A DNA stretch of 18,974 nt, taken from an uncultured Acetatifactor sp. GTDB lineage: Bacteria; Bacillota; Clostridia; Lachnospirales; Lachnospiraceae. Made by a program: the position numbers and the translations under genes. Positions 6,623 to 15,333 of the stretch are shown here, piece by piece. The notes below the pieces were generated by a model. That model did not search any database, was not told the origin of the DNA, and saw only the letters and a program-made list of their open reading frames with translations. Each line of letters begins with the position of its first letter. The first letter of the stretch is position 1. The stretch covers positions 1-18,974 of the forward strand of contig CAKRRS010000053.1 in the NCBI GenBank assembly GCA_934394665.1. The letters are read 5' to 3'.

Positions 6623-7909
6623 ATGGCACAGAAGATATATGTAGTAGAAGGGCGGCAGTTTCGCACGGAGGCGGATTATCAGAACGCTCTGAAGGATCAG
6701 AAGGTAATTGAGAATCTTCGGGAACAGACGAAAAAGATGAGTCTGACAGACCGGAAGAAATTACTGGAAGTGATCCGCAGCGGAAAATGTAGGTTCCATA
6801 GTATTCTGGGACAGGATTATATGGAAGAACTGGCAGAAGAGATCCGCAGGCAGGAAGGGTCGGGATCGGACAAAACCACCGGAAAAAGCAAGCCGGATGC
6901 TACGCTCACACCCGAGAGACAGAAAGCTCTGAAAAAGGAAAAGGAATCTCCAAAGAGAAATGAAGCTGCCAGGAAAAAAGCTTCTGCAACAGAGAAAGCA
7001 AAAAAGAGAACAACAGTAAAAAAGAAGGCACCGTCAAAGAAAAGCAATAAAAAAACAGAGTTTGACGAAGCGCAACTGGATAAAATCGTAAAAGAAGAAC
7101 TGAAAAAGCAGGAAAAACGAAGAAAACTTCTGGTAATCTGCTGCAGTATGGCTGCAGCCGTGTGTCTGGGATATTTCGGAATGTATTCCTGGTACAATTA
7201 CCGTACAGAAGACGATTATAAGCAGCTGAGCGATTTGAAAGATAAGGAACCGACTGTAAGCGATGCCCCGGAAGCTCCCGTGATTCATTACACGACAGAA
7301 GAAGGACAGGCGACACCGCCTCCGGTACTGGATGAATATAAAAATTTATTAAATAAGAACAAAAGACTAATCGGATGGGTAAAAATTGACGATACTAATA
7401 TAGATTACCCTGTAATGCAGACGACAGATAATGAATATTATCTGGATCATAATCTGAATCAGGAATATGACAAGAACGGCTCCATTTTTATGGACAAGGA
7501 CTGTGATGTGCTGAAACCCAGCACAAATCTTATCCTGTACGGTCATCATATGAAGAGTGGTCAGATGTTTGGAGGCTTGTCTCTATACAGTGATCAAAAC
7601 TATTATGAGAAACACCCTTACATACAATTTGACACCATTTATGAAAAAGGCCTGTATGAGATCATGTATGTATTCCGTTCCAGGGTATACAGTGAAGATG
7701 AAATCGTTTTCAAATATTATCAGTTTATAGACGCCCAGAGCGAGCAGGAATTTGACTCTTATATGAATGACATGGAGGGGATGTCATTATATGACACAGG
7801 AGTCACGGCCTCGTTCGGTGACCGGCTGCTGACGCTGTCCACCTGTGATTATCAGGAGAAAAACGGCAGATTCGTAGTGGTTGCCAAAAAAGTGACGACA
7901 AAGGAGTAA
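6623..7909 (+). CDS. srtB: Class B sortase with an extended cytoplasmic N-terminal domain
   Basis: Membrane-bound cysteine transpeptidase that cleaves a sorting signal and attaches surface proteins to peptidoglycan. The catalytic domain (about 235-425) has the class B features: GWVKIDDTNIDYPV, the YGHHM motif with catalytic His308, LSTC with Cys408, and Arg416 in GRFVVV. One membrane helix spans about 169-191. Before it lie two regions that ordinary sortases of 230-250 residues lack: a folded-looking domain (1-75, beginning IYVVEGRQFRTEADYQ) and a Lys/Ala/Ser-rich linker (about 97-150). Basic residues before the helix put this end in the cytoplasm and the catalytic domain outside. The start follows AAGGA by seven bases. 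The next gene starts three bases after its stop, and its product bears a sorting signal, making it the probable substrate. Low similarity to housekeeping SrtA motifs argues against a general sortase. Confidence 0.93.
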   Translation: MAQKIYVVEGRQFRTEADYQNALKDQKVIENLREQTKKMSLTDRKKLLEVIRSGKCRFHSILGQDYMEELAEEIRRQEGSGSDKTTGKSKPDATLTPERQKALKKEKESPKRNEAARKKASATEKAKKRTTVKKKAPSKKSNKKTEFDEAQLDKIVKEELKKQEKRRKLLVICCSMAAAVCLGYFGMYSWYNYRTEDDYKQLSDLKDKEPTVSDAPEAPVIHYTTEEGQATPPPVLDEYKNLLNKNKRLIGWVKIDDTNIDYPVMQTTDNEYYLDHNLNQEYDKNGSIFMDKDCDVLKPSTNLILYGHHMKSGQMFGGLSLYSDQNYYEKHPYIQFDTIYEKGLYEIMYVFRSRVYSEDEIVFKYYQFIDAQSEQEFDSYMNDMEGMSLYDTGVTASFGDRLLTLSTCDYQEKNGRFVVVAKKVTTKE

Positions 7910-7912
7910 AAG

Positions 7913-10900
7913 ATGACTAAGGGTAAAAAGAAGACTAACAGAAGATTAAAAAAGACAGTAAGGAAGACCCTGGGAACATTATTTTTGATCTCAGCAATCG
8001 TAGTGGCTGCGATCCCTACGGAAGGACTGCGTGCGGCAGATGACACAGCAACACAGGCGGCAGCGCATACACATGCTACTACACATACACCGAATAGCGG
8101 AAGTTATACATATAAAGTATCACTTGCTAAGGACAGTACGGAGAAAGGGAAGAAGGTTTCACCGACCAGCACTGTTCCTACAATGGCTGACTTGATTCCG
8201 GAGATTAAGGATACCGATAATATTTATACAACCGGAACAAATGCTGACGGAAGTAATTATCAGTTTGCTTATGTACTTTATAAAAATGTATGGTCTGCGG
8301 TGATTTTGGGATATAACAAGGAAAACAACCTTCCCAATAATACACTTACCATTCCGGATACCGTCAGTGCGTATATACAGCCGACCCGTAACCTCGGTAC
8401 GGTAAACGGTTATGTGGCTGCCAGCCAGACAGGTGAGCCGTTGTATTATGAAGCATTTACAGAACATACACGTCAGGTGGATGATCCGGATAAGCCGATT
8501 CTTGATACAGACGGTCATCCAACCGGTAAATTTGAGAAAAAAGATGAAGTATATTATACCGGAGAGATGCTTCCTTGTTATTATACAGATAATACCTGGA
8601 AAGAGTATTCTTTGGAAGATTTCTTTTATTATGATGGAACAGGCAATTATACAAGTACTAAGGCGGAAGACGATTCTGATAGCGGCAAAATGAAGACTTA
8701 TGACGGTTATCACAGAACTGGAACGGATACACAGCATCAGTGGATTAAGAACGCAGAAGTAAAGTATATTGGTAATCAATATCTTGATTCTACATATGAC
8801 GATGACAGCCATACCTATCTTTGGAAAGTAAAAGGATATATTACAAATCCAGATCAGGGTATTTTCTCCGGTGCAGGTAATATTCGTACCTTGAATATCG
8901 GATCTAGCCTGATTGGTGTTGGAAATTATGCGTTCTATAATTGCGGAAGTCTGGAGTCTATTTCCTTTGGTAACGGACTTACCGTAATCGGCAACTCTGC
9001 ATTTTATGGCTGCGGTAGTCTGACAAACATCAGTGTTCCGGATGCATCGAATCTTGAACAGATCGGAGATCATGCATTTTATAAATGTACGAAACTGACA
9101 GATGTCATTATTCCTATTTCTGTGCAGTATATTGGAGATTATGCTTTTGCAGAGTGCCAATTCTTAAGTAACGTAGAATTATGTAATTCTGATCCGGCAG
9201 ACGGCCCCAGTGCAAGCCATTTGGCTGAAATTGGTTGGAATGTATTTGAAAATTGTGAGACGCTTTCTGAGATTACATTCCCCGATAATTATTCTGAGAC
9301 ATTGGATATCTCTGTATTTAAAGGATGTAAGAGTTTAAGGCGGATTACGGTCCGTAACAAAAATCAGTCTTTTGTTGAAAAAACAGATGGCAATGTATAT
9401 TGTTTCCAGTGCTTTAAGGATATGCTGGCGGGTGAACCGGTAAATGGTACCTTCTATTTTGAAGGAAGACCGGATTCCTCCATTCATGACTTTACGCAGG
9501 CTAATTGTTTTGCATTTAGCTATATGGAGTATGATTCGAAACAGAAACAATATGTAAGCCAGAACAAATATGAACTGACGGTGCAGGATCCTGATAATCC
9601 GAGTGACAACAACGCGCGTTCCACCTATGTAGTGGATTCGTCGAATACCCTGATATCCAGTACGATTGGAACGAATGTATCCACTTTGGATATTCCGGCA
9701 CAGATCGGTCCTTATCATATTTACAATATCGGTGCCAATGTATTTGCCAATAAATGTTCTTTGAAAATGATTACAATTCCTGCTACAGTACAGTCAATTT
9801 CAGATGGCGCATTCAAGGGATGTCATAATCTGGAGTATGTCGTATTTGATTCAGATACGGTATCCATAGGTACCGATGCATTTAAAACGCAGGATTTTGC
9901 AAACAGTGCAACACATACTTGTGGTGGAGATGTAAAAAATGATTCTTCAGACAATTCACCTGCAGTGAAATTGAAGTTTGTAGGTAATATCTCTTCTACA
10001 TCAACACCATACCTGTATGCCATGAATCCTAACAGTAATTACAATAACGGTAGTCAGGCGGTAAGTTATATTGAATATCGAAGCGGCTGGCCTACCAATA
10101 TTACAGTGCAGTACAACAAGGAAAAAGCTGTCAGTGAACTGATTGATTTTCCTGCATATTCGGAGTTGCCAAATTATGAAAATAAAACAAATTACCCTTA
10201 TCTGACGGATGCACAGAGACAGGCAGCCAAGGATGCCCTCACCAACGATGAACAACAAAAACCACAGACAGAAGACCAGCAGAATTTCATTAATTCTGCA
10301 CTGAATATTGTGATTCCGGATGGAGTACAGGCAATTAAAGATGGATTGTATGTAGAGAAAGAAGGAAAGGATACAAGTAAAGAAAAAACAGTAACAATTA
10401 ATGGGCTTGATGCCATTGAAGAAAAGGATTTCCAGGGTGCGAAAAGACTGAAATCTATTTCGATATTAGGAAATACAGCTTCCATTGCAAAAGAGGCATT
10501 TAAGGGTTGTACCGGATTAGAGGTAGTGAATATTACAGGAAACGTGACCTCTATAGGCGATTATGCATTTGACGGTTGTACGAGTCTGGGAAGCACAGAA
10601 GATTCTAAAGTGATTTTATCCGGCACGATTAGCAGTTTGGGAAGAATTCCGTTCAAAAACTGTAAAGAACTGCAGACGGTTACTTTTCTCGGAAATGATT
10701 ATTACAGCTGTGATAACAGTATTATTTATGGTATGAGCAATGGTGCAAAAGCGAGCATTGTAGAATGCCTGGAAGGCAGAACCAAGAACGGCAGCGGAAG
10801 ATTTGTAAAGGCTTCCGAGACCGTGGGTGTGACAAAACTTGAACCTGAAGCATTTCGATACGGAGATGCTCTTAGTGAAATTGATTTGTCGGATACAATG

Positions 10901-12802
10901 ATCACAGAAGTGCCGGAATATGCTTTCGCAGATACGCCAAAGCTTCGTACCGTGAAATTGCCTGCGACAACTGTCAAACTGAATAATAATGTGTTTGACC
11001 ATAGTGAAATGGAGCGCCTGGAGGCAGGAAGTGCACTGAATTTGATTGATTTGAATGCCTTTGCAAATTTGGGAAAAGACGGAAATAAGGATCATTCAGA
11101 GGTTACGATTTGTGCTCCGGAAGGAAGTTTTTTATATCAGTATGCAGATTATAATCATTTTGCAATAGATACTGTTCCGCAGGTAAATTACTATACGGTT
11201 AAATTCCGTGATTGGAATGAAGAATTAGGCAAAAATGTAGATGTGGGTGATCCACAAACGGTAAAAGAAGGAGAGGATGCTGTCCCTCCGACACCTGCCG
11301 GAAGAACCGGATATACATTCAAAGGATGGGATCCGGAGTGTACGGAGATTTCTGGAGATGTAACATGTACAGCGGTATATGAACTGATTGATCCTGATGC
11401 AGAAAAACTGACAGTTACTTTTGTCGATTATGAGGACAAAGTTGTAAAAACGATCTTGGTTGAGAAAGGCGGCAGCATCGCAGATACGGATTTGCCGAAT
11501 TCCGACTTATTATCCAGAGAGGGCTATACATTTATCGGTTGGGACAGAACACTTTCAAATATTCAGGAATCCTTTACTACAAAAGCGGTTTATAAAGCAA
11601 TTGCTGAGGATGAAATTGTAGTCAGATATATCAACAGTGTAACAAAGGAAGTCTTTTACCAGACTACAATTAAAAAAGGAACTGTGGCTCCTAATATTCA
11701 GACACCTACCGTCAGCGGCTATACGTTCAAAGAATGGCTGCCGGATATTGCAACCGCAATCACGGAAAATACCGATTTCTATGCTGTTTATGAAGCGGCA
11801 AGTACAAACGGAAGCAGTAGTCCCAGTCCGGGAAGCAGTAACAGTCCGAATCCGGGAAGCAGTACAAGCCCCGGAAACAATAATAACGGAACGACTGCCA
11901 AGATGTATACGCTGACAGTTAAGAACGGTTCCGGATCCGGAAGCTATGTGGCAGGTTCCCAGCCGATCATCGTTGCCAACGATCCTGCTGCCAACCAGCA
12001 GTTCAGCACATGGTCCATCGATCCTGCAAATACGACGATTGCCAGCAAGGTATTATCCGCAACTGTAATTACGATGCCGTCGTCAAATGTTACGGTAACG
12101 GCGAACTATACGGCCAAATCCGGTGCTAACAGAACCAGTACTTCCACAGGAAGCGGTAATTCCACGAATTCCAATTCCAACAGAAGACCCGGCAGCACGA
12201 CGACAGGAACCGTATCCGGCGGCAGAACGACGGTTGTCATTGACAAGAACGGTTTGTCCAATACCGGTGTGGTATCTGCGACAGTGAACGGATCTTCCGA
12301 TAACTTTGTCATCAAGATTACGGAGAGTGCAGCGGCATCAGAAGAAGTAGTAAAAGCTCTGATGGCAGAGTATGGCAGTGATATCAGTGCCATTAAGTAT
12401 TTCCCGATGGATATCAGTCTCTATGATTCCACCGGTAATAACAAGATTACAGATACCACAGGTTTATCCATCAGCATTACACTGCCTCTGCCGGATTCCC
12501 TGATTACTTATGCAGGTAATAACAAGGTAGCCGGCGTAGTGAACAGTAAGCTGGATAAGCTGTCACCGAAGTTCTCTACGATCTCAGGAGTATCCTGTGT
12601 GACATTTACAGCGGAGCATTTTTCACCGTATGTGATCTATGTGGATACCAATAACCTGACGGCAGGAACAATCGCAGACAGCACCCCTAAGACGGGAGAC
12701 GGAATCCACCCGAAGTGGTTCTTGTCCATAGGACTTGCGTGCATCTCGGTGGTACTCTTCATGAAGAAGGACAAGAAGACTCTGAAGAAGGCAAGAGCCT
12801 GA
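7913..12802 (+). CDS. Giant BspA-like LRR and InlB-repeat wall-anchored surface protein
   Basis: A 1629-residue secreted protein. A basic N-terminus, a hydrophobic core (about 20-34) and an Ala-containing site near 42 form the signal peptide. After a region of no recognised fold (about 43-315, Tyr/Asp-rich) come BspA/TpLRR repeats of the type AFxxCxxLxxIxIP in blocks near 320-470, 579-662, 796-930 and 972-1062. Three InlB-type B repeats follow (about 1093-1158, 1165-1229, 1237-1294; each has GYTFxxW), then a Ser/Pro/Gly linker, a divergent fourth repeat (1331-1402), a second Ser/Thr/Asn linker and a beta-rich domain (about 1438-1580). The end is a sorting signal: TPKTG at 1591-1595, a hydrophobic span and a Lys/Arg tail. 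AAGGAG lies at 7901-7906, within the end of the sortase gene, so translation is probably coupled. BspA-type proteins often bind host proteins or other cells; the ligand here is unknown. Confidence 0.93.
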   Translation: MTKGKKKTNRRLKKTVRKTLGTLFLISAIVVAAIPTEGLRAADDTATQAAAHTHATTHTPNSGSYTYKVSLAKDSTEKGKKVSPTSTVPTMADLIPEIKDTDNIYTTGTNADGSNYQFAYVLYKNVWSAVILGYNKENNLPNNTLTIPDTVSAYIQPTRNLGTVNGYVAASQTGEPLYYEAFTEHTRQVDDPDKPILDTDGHPTGKFEKKDEVYYTGEMLPCYYTDNTWKEYSLEDFFYYDGTGNYTSTKAEDDSDSGKMKTYDGYHRTGTDTQHQWIKNAEVKYIGNQYLDSTYDDDSHTYLWKVKGYITNPDQGIFSGAGNIRTLNIGSSLIGVGNYAFYNCGSLESISFGNGLTVIGNSAFYGCGSLTNISVPDASNLEQIGDHAFYKCTKLTDVIIPISVQYIGDYAFAECQFLSNVELCNSDPADGPSASHLAEIGWNVFENCETLSEITFPDNYSETLDISVFKGCKSLRRITVRNKNQSFVEKTDGNVYCFQCFKDMLAGEPVNGTFYFEGRPDSSIHDFTQANCFAFSYMEYDSKQKQYVSQNKYELTVQDPDNPSDNNARSTYVVDSSNTLISSTIGTNVSTLDIPAQIGPYHIYNIGANVFANKCSLKMITIPATVQSISDGAFKGCHNLEYVVFDSDTVSIGTDAFKTQDFANSATHTCGGDVKNDSSDNSPAVKLKFVGNISSTSTPYLYAMNPNSNYNNGSQAVSYIEYRSGWPTNITVQYNKEKAVSELIDFPAYSELPNYENKTNYPYLTDAQRQAAKDALTNDEQQKPQTEDQQNFINSALNIVIPDGVQAIKDGLYVEKEGKDTSKEKTVTINGLDAIEEKDFQGAKRLKSISILGNTASIAKEAFKGCTGLEVVNITGNVTSIGDYAFDGCTSLGSTEDSKVILSGTISSLGRIPFKNCKELQTVTFLGNDYYSCDNSIIYGMSNGAKASIVECLEGRTKNGSGRFVKASETVGVTKLEPEAFRYGDALSEIDLSDTMITEVPEYAFADTPKLRTVKLPATTVKLNNNVFDHSEMERLEAGSALNLIDLNAFANLGKDGNKDHSEVTICAPEGSFLYQYADYNHFAIDTVPQVNYYTVKFRDWNEELGKNVDVGDPQTVKEGEDAVPPTPAGRTGYTFKGWDPECTEISGDVTCTAVYELIDPDAEKLTVTFVDYEDKVVKTILVEKGGSIADTDLPNSDLLSREGYTFIGWDRTLSNIQESFTTKAVYKAIAEDEIVVRYINSVTKEVFYQTTIKKGTVAPNIQTPTVSGYTFKEWLPDIATAITENTDFYAVYEAASTNGSSSPSPGSSNSPNPGSSTSPGNNNNGTTAKMYTLTVKNGSGSGSYVAGSQPIIVANDPAANQQFSTWSIDPANTTIASKVLSATVITMPSSNVTVTANYTAKSGANRTSTSTGSGNSTNSNSNRRPGSTTTGTVSGGRTTVVIDKNGLSNTGVVSATVNGSSDNFVIKITESAAASEEVVKALMAEYGSDISAIKYFPMDISLYDSTGNNKITDTTGLSISITLPLPDSLITYAGNNKVAGVVNSKLDKLSPKFSTISGVSCVTFTAEHFSPYVIYVDTNNLTAGTIADSTPKTGDGIHPKWFLSIGLACISVVLFMKKDKKTLKKARA

Positions 12803-12826
12803 GAAAAATAAAGGATGGGAAGGTTT

Positions 12827-14134
12827 ATGAATCATAAAAAGTGGCTGGTCGTCATAGTTTTGGTGGCTACCGCATTGATCCTGACACATCTTCCTGTGTC
12901 AGAGGCAGATGCGGCAGCGTCTGCCTCTGATTTTCAGGTGCAGGGGACTACCCTGGAAAAATACAGAGGGAGTGAAGAACGCGTCACAATACCGGATACG
13001 GTGGAAGTCGTGGGAGAAAGTGCTTTTGAGAACAATCAGAAGGTACAGTTCGTAGTAATTCCCAAATCTGTGAAGCGTCTGGATGCGTATGTCTTTTGGG
13101 GCTGTAACAATCTGGAAGAGGTAGTACTCGGCAAGGGACTGACTGCTGTGGATGAGTTCTCTTTTGCCGGTTGCAGCGGTCTGCAGCAGATTACGATTCC
13201 GGAGAATGTACAGAGTATAGAATCACAGGCATTTGCCGGATGCACCAATCTGACAGACATCTATATACCGGCGACGGTAACCAGTATTGCGGAAGATGCT
13301 TTTTTGAACTGCGATCATGTCACAATCCATGCGGATGAGGGAACTGTGGCAGCGGAATTTGCCAAAAAACTAGAGGACACAAGGAACAAAGCACCTCTGG
13401 TAACGGCAACACCTGATACCACGCCTGCGGATAACACTACCGCAGATACCGTGACGACGCAGCCGTCACCTACGGAAATACCACAGACACCGGCACCTAC
13501 GCCGGTTCCCGGAAATGTACTCGGCAGCACGATTGTTGTAGGAAATCATGCCATGGTAATGGTGCGGCCCGAAGCAGAGAGCGTTTTGGAGGGGACTACG
13601 GAACCGGAAAACGGAGCGGATGATAACAGTGAATTACAGGATATAACAGCAGAGACTGAGAACGGTGTGATCCCGGAATGGAGATATTACAGAGACCAGA
13701 GTATCGGAACTGTGAGCATACCGGATGGAACGACAGAGATCGGAAGGTTTGCATTTTCCAGAAGTACCGTGAATACACTTATCTTCCCGGAAGGCATTAC
13801 AGCAATTGATTATGCGACGTTTTATCATTGTGATGATCTGCAGAATGTGGTATTGCCGGATACTGTGACGACAGTAGGCGCCAAAGCATTTACCCATACC
13901 GGCTGGGTGGACAATTTTATGCAAAACAGCACGGAAGATTTTCTGATCAGCGGCGGTGTACTGATAGCTTATAAGGGAAATCAGTCAGAAGTATCGATTC
14001 CCGATGGTGTCCGGGTGATTGCGGAGGAAGCGTTCAGGGAACATACCGAGATTACAACCGTACATTTACCTGCAAGCTTAGTAAATATCGGCGACAGTGC
14101 ATTTCCGGAAGGAATAGAGATCATAAAAGAATAA
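12827..14134 (+). CDS. Secreted BspA-like leucine-rich-repeat protein without a wall anchor
   Basis: A 435-residue exported protein with a signal peptide (NHKKW, then VVIVLVATALIL, cleavage near ADA). ATG 12827 is preferred to ATG 12815: the latter touches its only purine-rich stretch (AAAGG) with no spacing, although the signal peptide fits both. Two BspA-type LRR blocks (about 55-168 and 289-435) flank a Thr/Pro-rich linker (about 188-230). The second block contains the insert GGVLIAYKGNQSEVSIPDG, a form common in this family. There is no sorting motif and no C-terminal membrane helix, so it should be released or held by another surface protein, unlike its larger neighbour. The gene follows the giant protein by 24 bases and is probably in the same transcript. 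A role in adhesion is inferred from the family only. Confidence 0.88.
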   Translation: MNHKKWLVVIVLVATALILTHLPVSEADAAASASDFQVQGTTLEKYRGSEERVTIPDTVEVVGESAFENNQKVQFVVIPKSVKRLDAYVFWGCNNLEEVVLGKGLTAVDEFSFAGCSGLQQITIPENVQSIESQAFAGCTNLTDIYIPATVTSIAEDAFLNCDHVTIHADEGTVAAEFAKKLEDTRNKAPLVTATPDTTPADNTTADTVTTQPSPTEIPQTPAPTPVPGNVLGSTIVVGNHAMVMVRPEAESVLEGTTEPENGADDNSELQDITAETENGVIPEWRYYRDQSIGTVSIPDGTTEIGRFAFSRSTVNTLIFPEGITAIDYATFYHCDDLQNVVLPDTVTTVGAKAFTHTGWVDNFMQNSTEDFLISGGVLIAYKGNQSEVSIPDGVRVIAEEAFREHTEITTVHLPASLVNIGDSAFPEGIEIIKE

Positions 14135-14160
14135 AGGTGCTTAAGGTACCGGCAAAGATG

Positions 14161-14195
14161 CTCCGGCATAAGATAAATTAAGTCTTATGCCGGAG
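14161..14195. terminator. Stem-loop between the LRR gene and the S8 peptidase, covering the peptidase start
   Basis: A perfect 13-bp inverted repeat (14161-14173 with 14183-14195) has a nine-base AT-rich loop. It stands 26 bases after the LRR stop. A real T-tract is missing on either side, so termination may be partial. The ATG at 14187 lies inside the right arm. Confidence 0.6.
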
Positions 14196-15143
14196 TTCTG
14201 CATCCGGGGAAATGAGAGAGCAGTGCAGCGGGTAAGGAAGCAGGTACAGGTACCGGAGCAATATGAAGACAGAAATGCATACGCAGAGCCTGCAACAATT
14301 GCCGTTCTGGATACAGGGATTGCATATCATCCGGATCTGGCAGGACGCCTGTTTGCTTTTTCTGATTTTGTCTCCGGAAAAAAATTCCCCTATGATGATA
14401 ACGGACATGGAACGCATGTGTGTGGGATTCTATGTGGCAGCGGAAAACTTTCCGGAGGAAAATTGTGTGGGATGTCACCGGGATCCGGACTTGTCGTGGG
14501 AAAAGTGTTGGACAAAAATGGGGAAGGGGACTGTGAGTTTCTGCTGAATGCCTTGCAATGGATTCTACAGATAAAAAACAGGTATGGTATTCGCATTGTA
14601 AATATTTCTGTCGGAATCGGCAATCTACAGGAAGCTTACAAAGAGCAAGTATTGAAAATGTGGATCGAAAAACTCTGGGATCATAATATTCTGGTCGTAT
14701 GTGCGGCAGGCAATACGGGACCGCGTGACGGAAGTATTTCCGATATGGCAAACAGCAGAAAAGTACTGACGGTAGGATGCCATGACGGAAGATATTGCAA
14801 AAATGATCCGGAACGCTGTGAGACCTATTCCGGCAGAGGGAAAAAGTATGACATCATCAGAAAACCGGATATTGTCGCACCGGGTACCAGAATCTTGTCC
14901 TGCAATGCATTCTGGCAATATCGAAACGGCAGAGTATGCAGACCGTATGTTGCCAAAAGCGGCACATCCATGGCTACTCCTGTGGTATCCGGGGCGGCAG
15001 CACTTGCCATGGCGAAATATCCCGGAATCTCAAACGAAGAATTTGTCCGATTATTGTCCCTGACAGCAACAGATCTGGGGGAAGCCTGGAATAAACAGGG
15101 ATTTGGAATGCTGAATGTCAGGAGATTATTAGAAAACAAGTAA
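14187..15143 (+). CDS. Subtilisin-like serine peptidase (S8), no signal peptide
   Basis: A 318-residue subtilase. The catalytic triad is complete: Asp42 in AVLDTGI, His74 in NGHGTHV and Ser261 in SGTSMATP, with oxyanion Asn176 in AAGNTGP. Length and absence of a signal peptide or long propeptide recall the intracellular subtilases of Bacillus, which act on cytoplasmic proteins. That is odd for a gene following three envelope genes in the same direction. The ATG at 14187 has no ribosome-binding site and is buried in a 13-bp stem; GTG 14223, shortly after a GAGAG stretch, is an alternative start that keeps the whole catalytic core. The protein has several Cys residues. It may process another protein or be an unrelated neighbour; no substrate can be named. 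Confidence 0.9.
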   Translation: MPEFCIRGNERAVQRVRKQVQVPEQYEDRNAYAEPATIAVLDTGIAYHPDLAGRLFAFSDFVSGKKFPYDDNGHGTHVCGILCGSGKLSGGKLCGMSPGSGLVVGKVLDKNGEGDCEFLLNALQWILQIKNRYGIRIVNISVGIGNLQEAYKEQVLKMWIEKLWDHNILVVCAAGNTGPRDGSISDMANSRKVLTVGCHDGRYCKNDPERCETYSGRGKKYDIIRKPDIVAPGTRILSCNAFWQYRNGRVCRPYVAKSGTSMATPVVSGAAALAMAKYPGISNEEFVRLLSLTATDLGEAWNKQGFGMLNVRRLLENK

Positions 15144-15212
15144 AAAGATAAATTCACTTGGTAAAATTGAAATCTTGATTAAAATAAGTCAATAAAATAA
15201 ATGCTAAAGATA

Positions 15213-15241
15213 TTGACACAAATAGTATGATTGTATACAAT
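15213..15241 (+). promoter_or_regulatory. Strong promoter of the Re-citrate synthase operon with overlapping palindrome
   Basis: TTGACA at 15213-15218, 17 bases, then TACAAT at 15236-15241. The perfect 12-base palindrome ATTGTATACAAT (15230-15241) covers the -10. Its TTGTATACAA core has the TnGT/ACnA half-sites typical of FadR-type GntR operators, so a repressor bound here would block RNA polymerase. Confidence 0.7.
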
Positions 15242-15262
15242 AATACGAGAATTGCAAAATGT

Positions 15263-15286
15263 ATTTTTACTGCGCAGAGTAAAAAT
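15263..15286 (+). other. AT-rich stem-loop in the leader of the operon
   Basis: A perfect nine-bp stem (15263-15271 with 15278-15286) has a GCGCAG loop. It lies about 15 bases after the expected transcription start and lacks a T-run after the right arm, so it could stabilise the mRNA or be a poor attenuator. Confidence 0.4.
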
Positions 15287-15333
15287 AAGAAAAATCTTGC
15301 AGCGTTCGAAAGTCAGGGAAGAGAGGTATACCA

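Noticed and set aside
8159..9160. Minus-strand frame of 333 codons inside the giant surface gene
   Set aside because: Composition is Ile/Arg/Cys-rich as expected from antisense to the LRR codons; no start signal or domain.
15144..15212. Search for a terminator after the S8 peptidase
   Set aside because: The stretch is AT-rich but shows no GC-containing stem followed by T-run, so I do not call one; readthrough into the next operon cannot be excluded.
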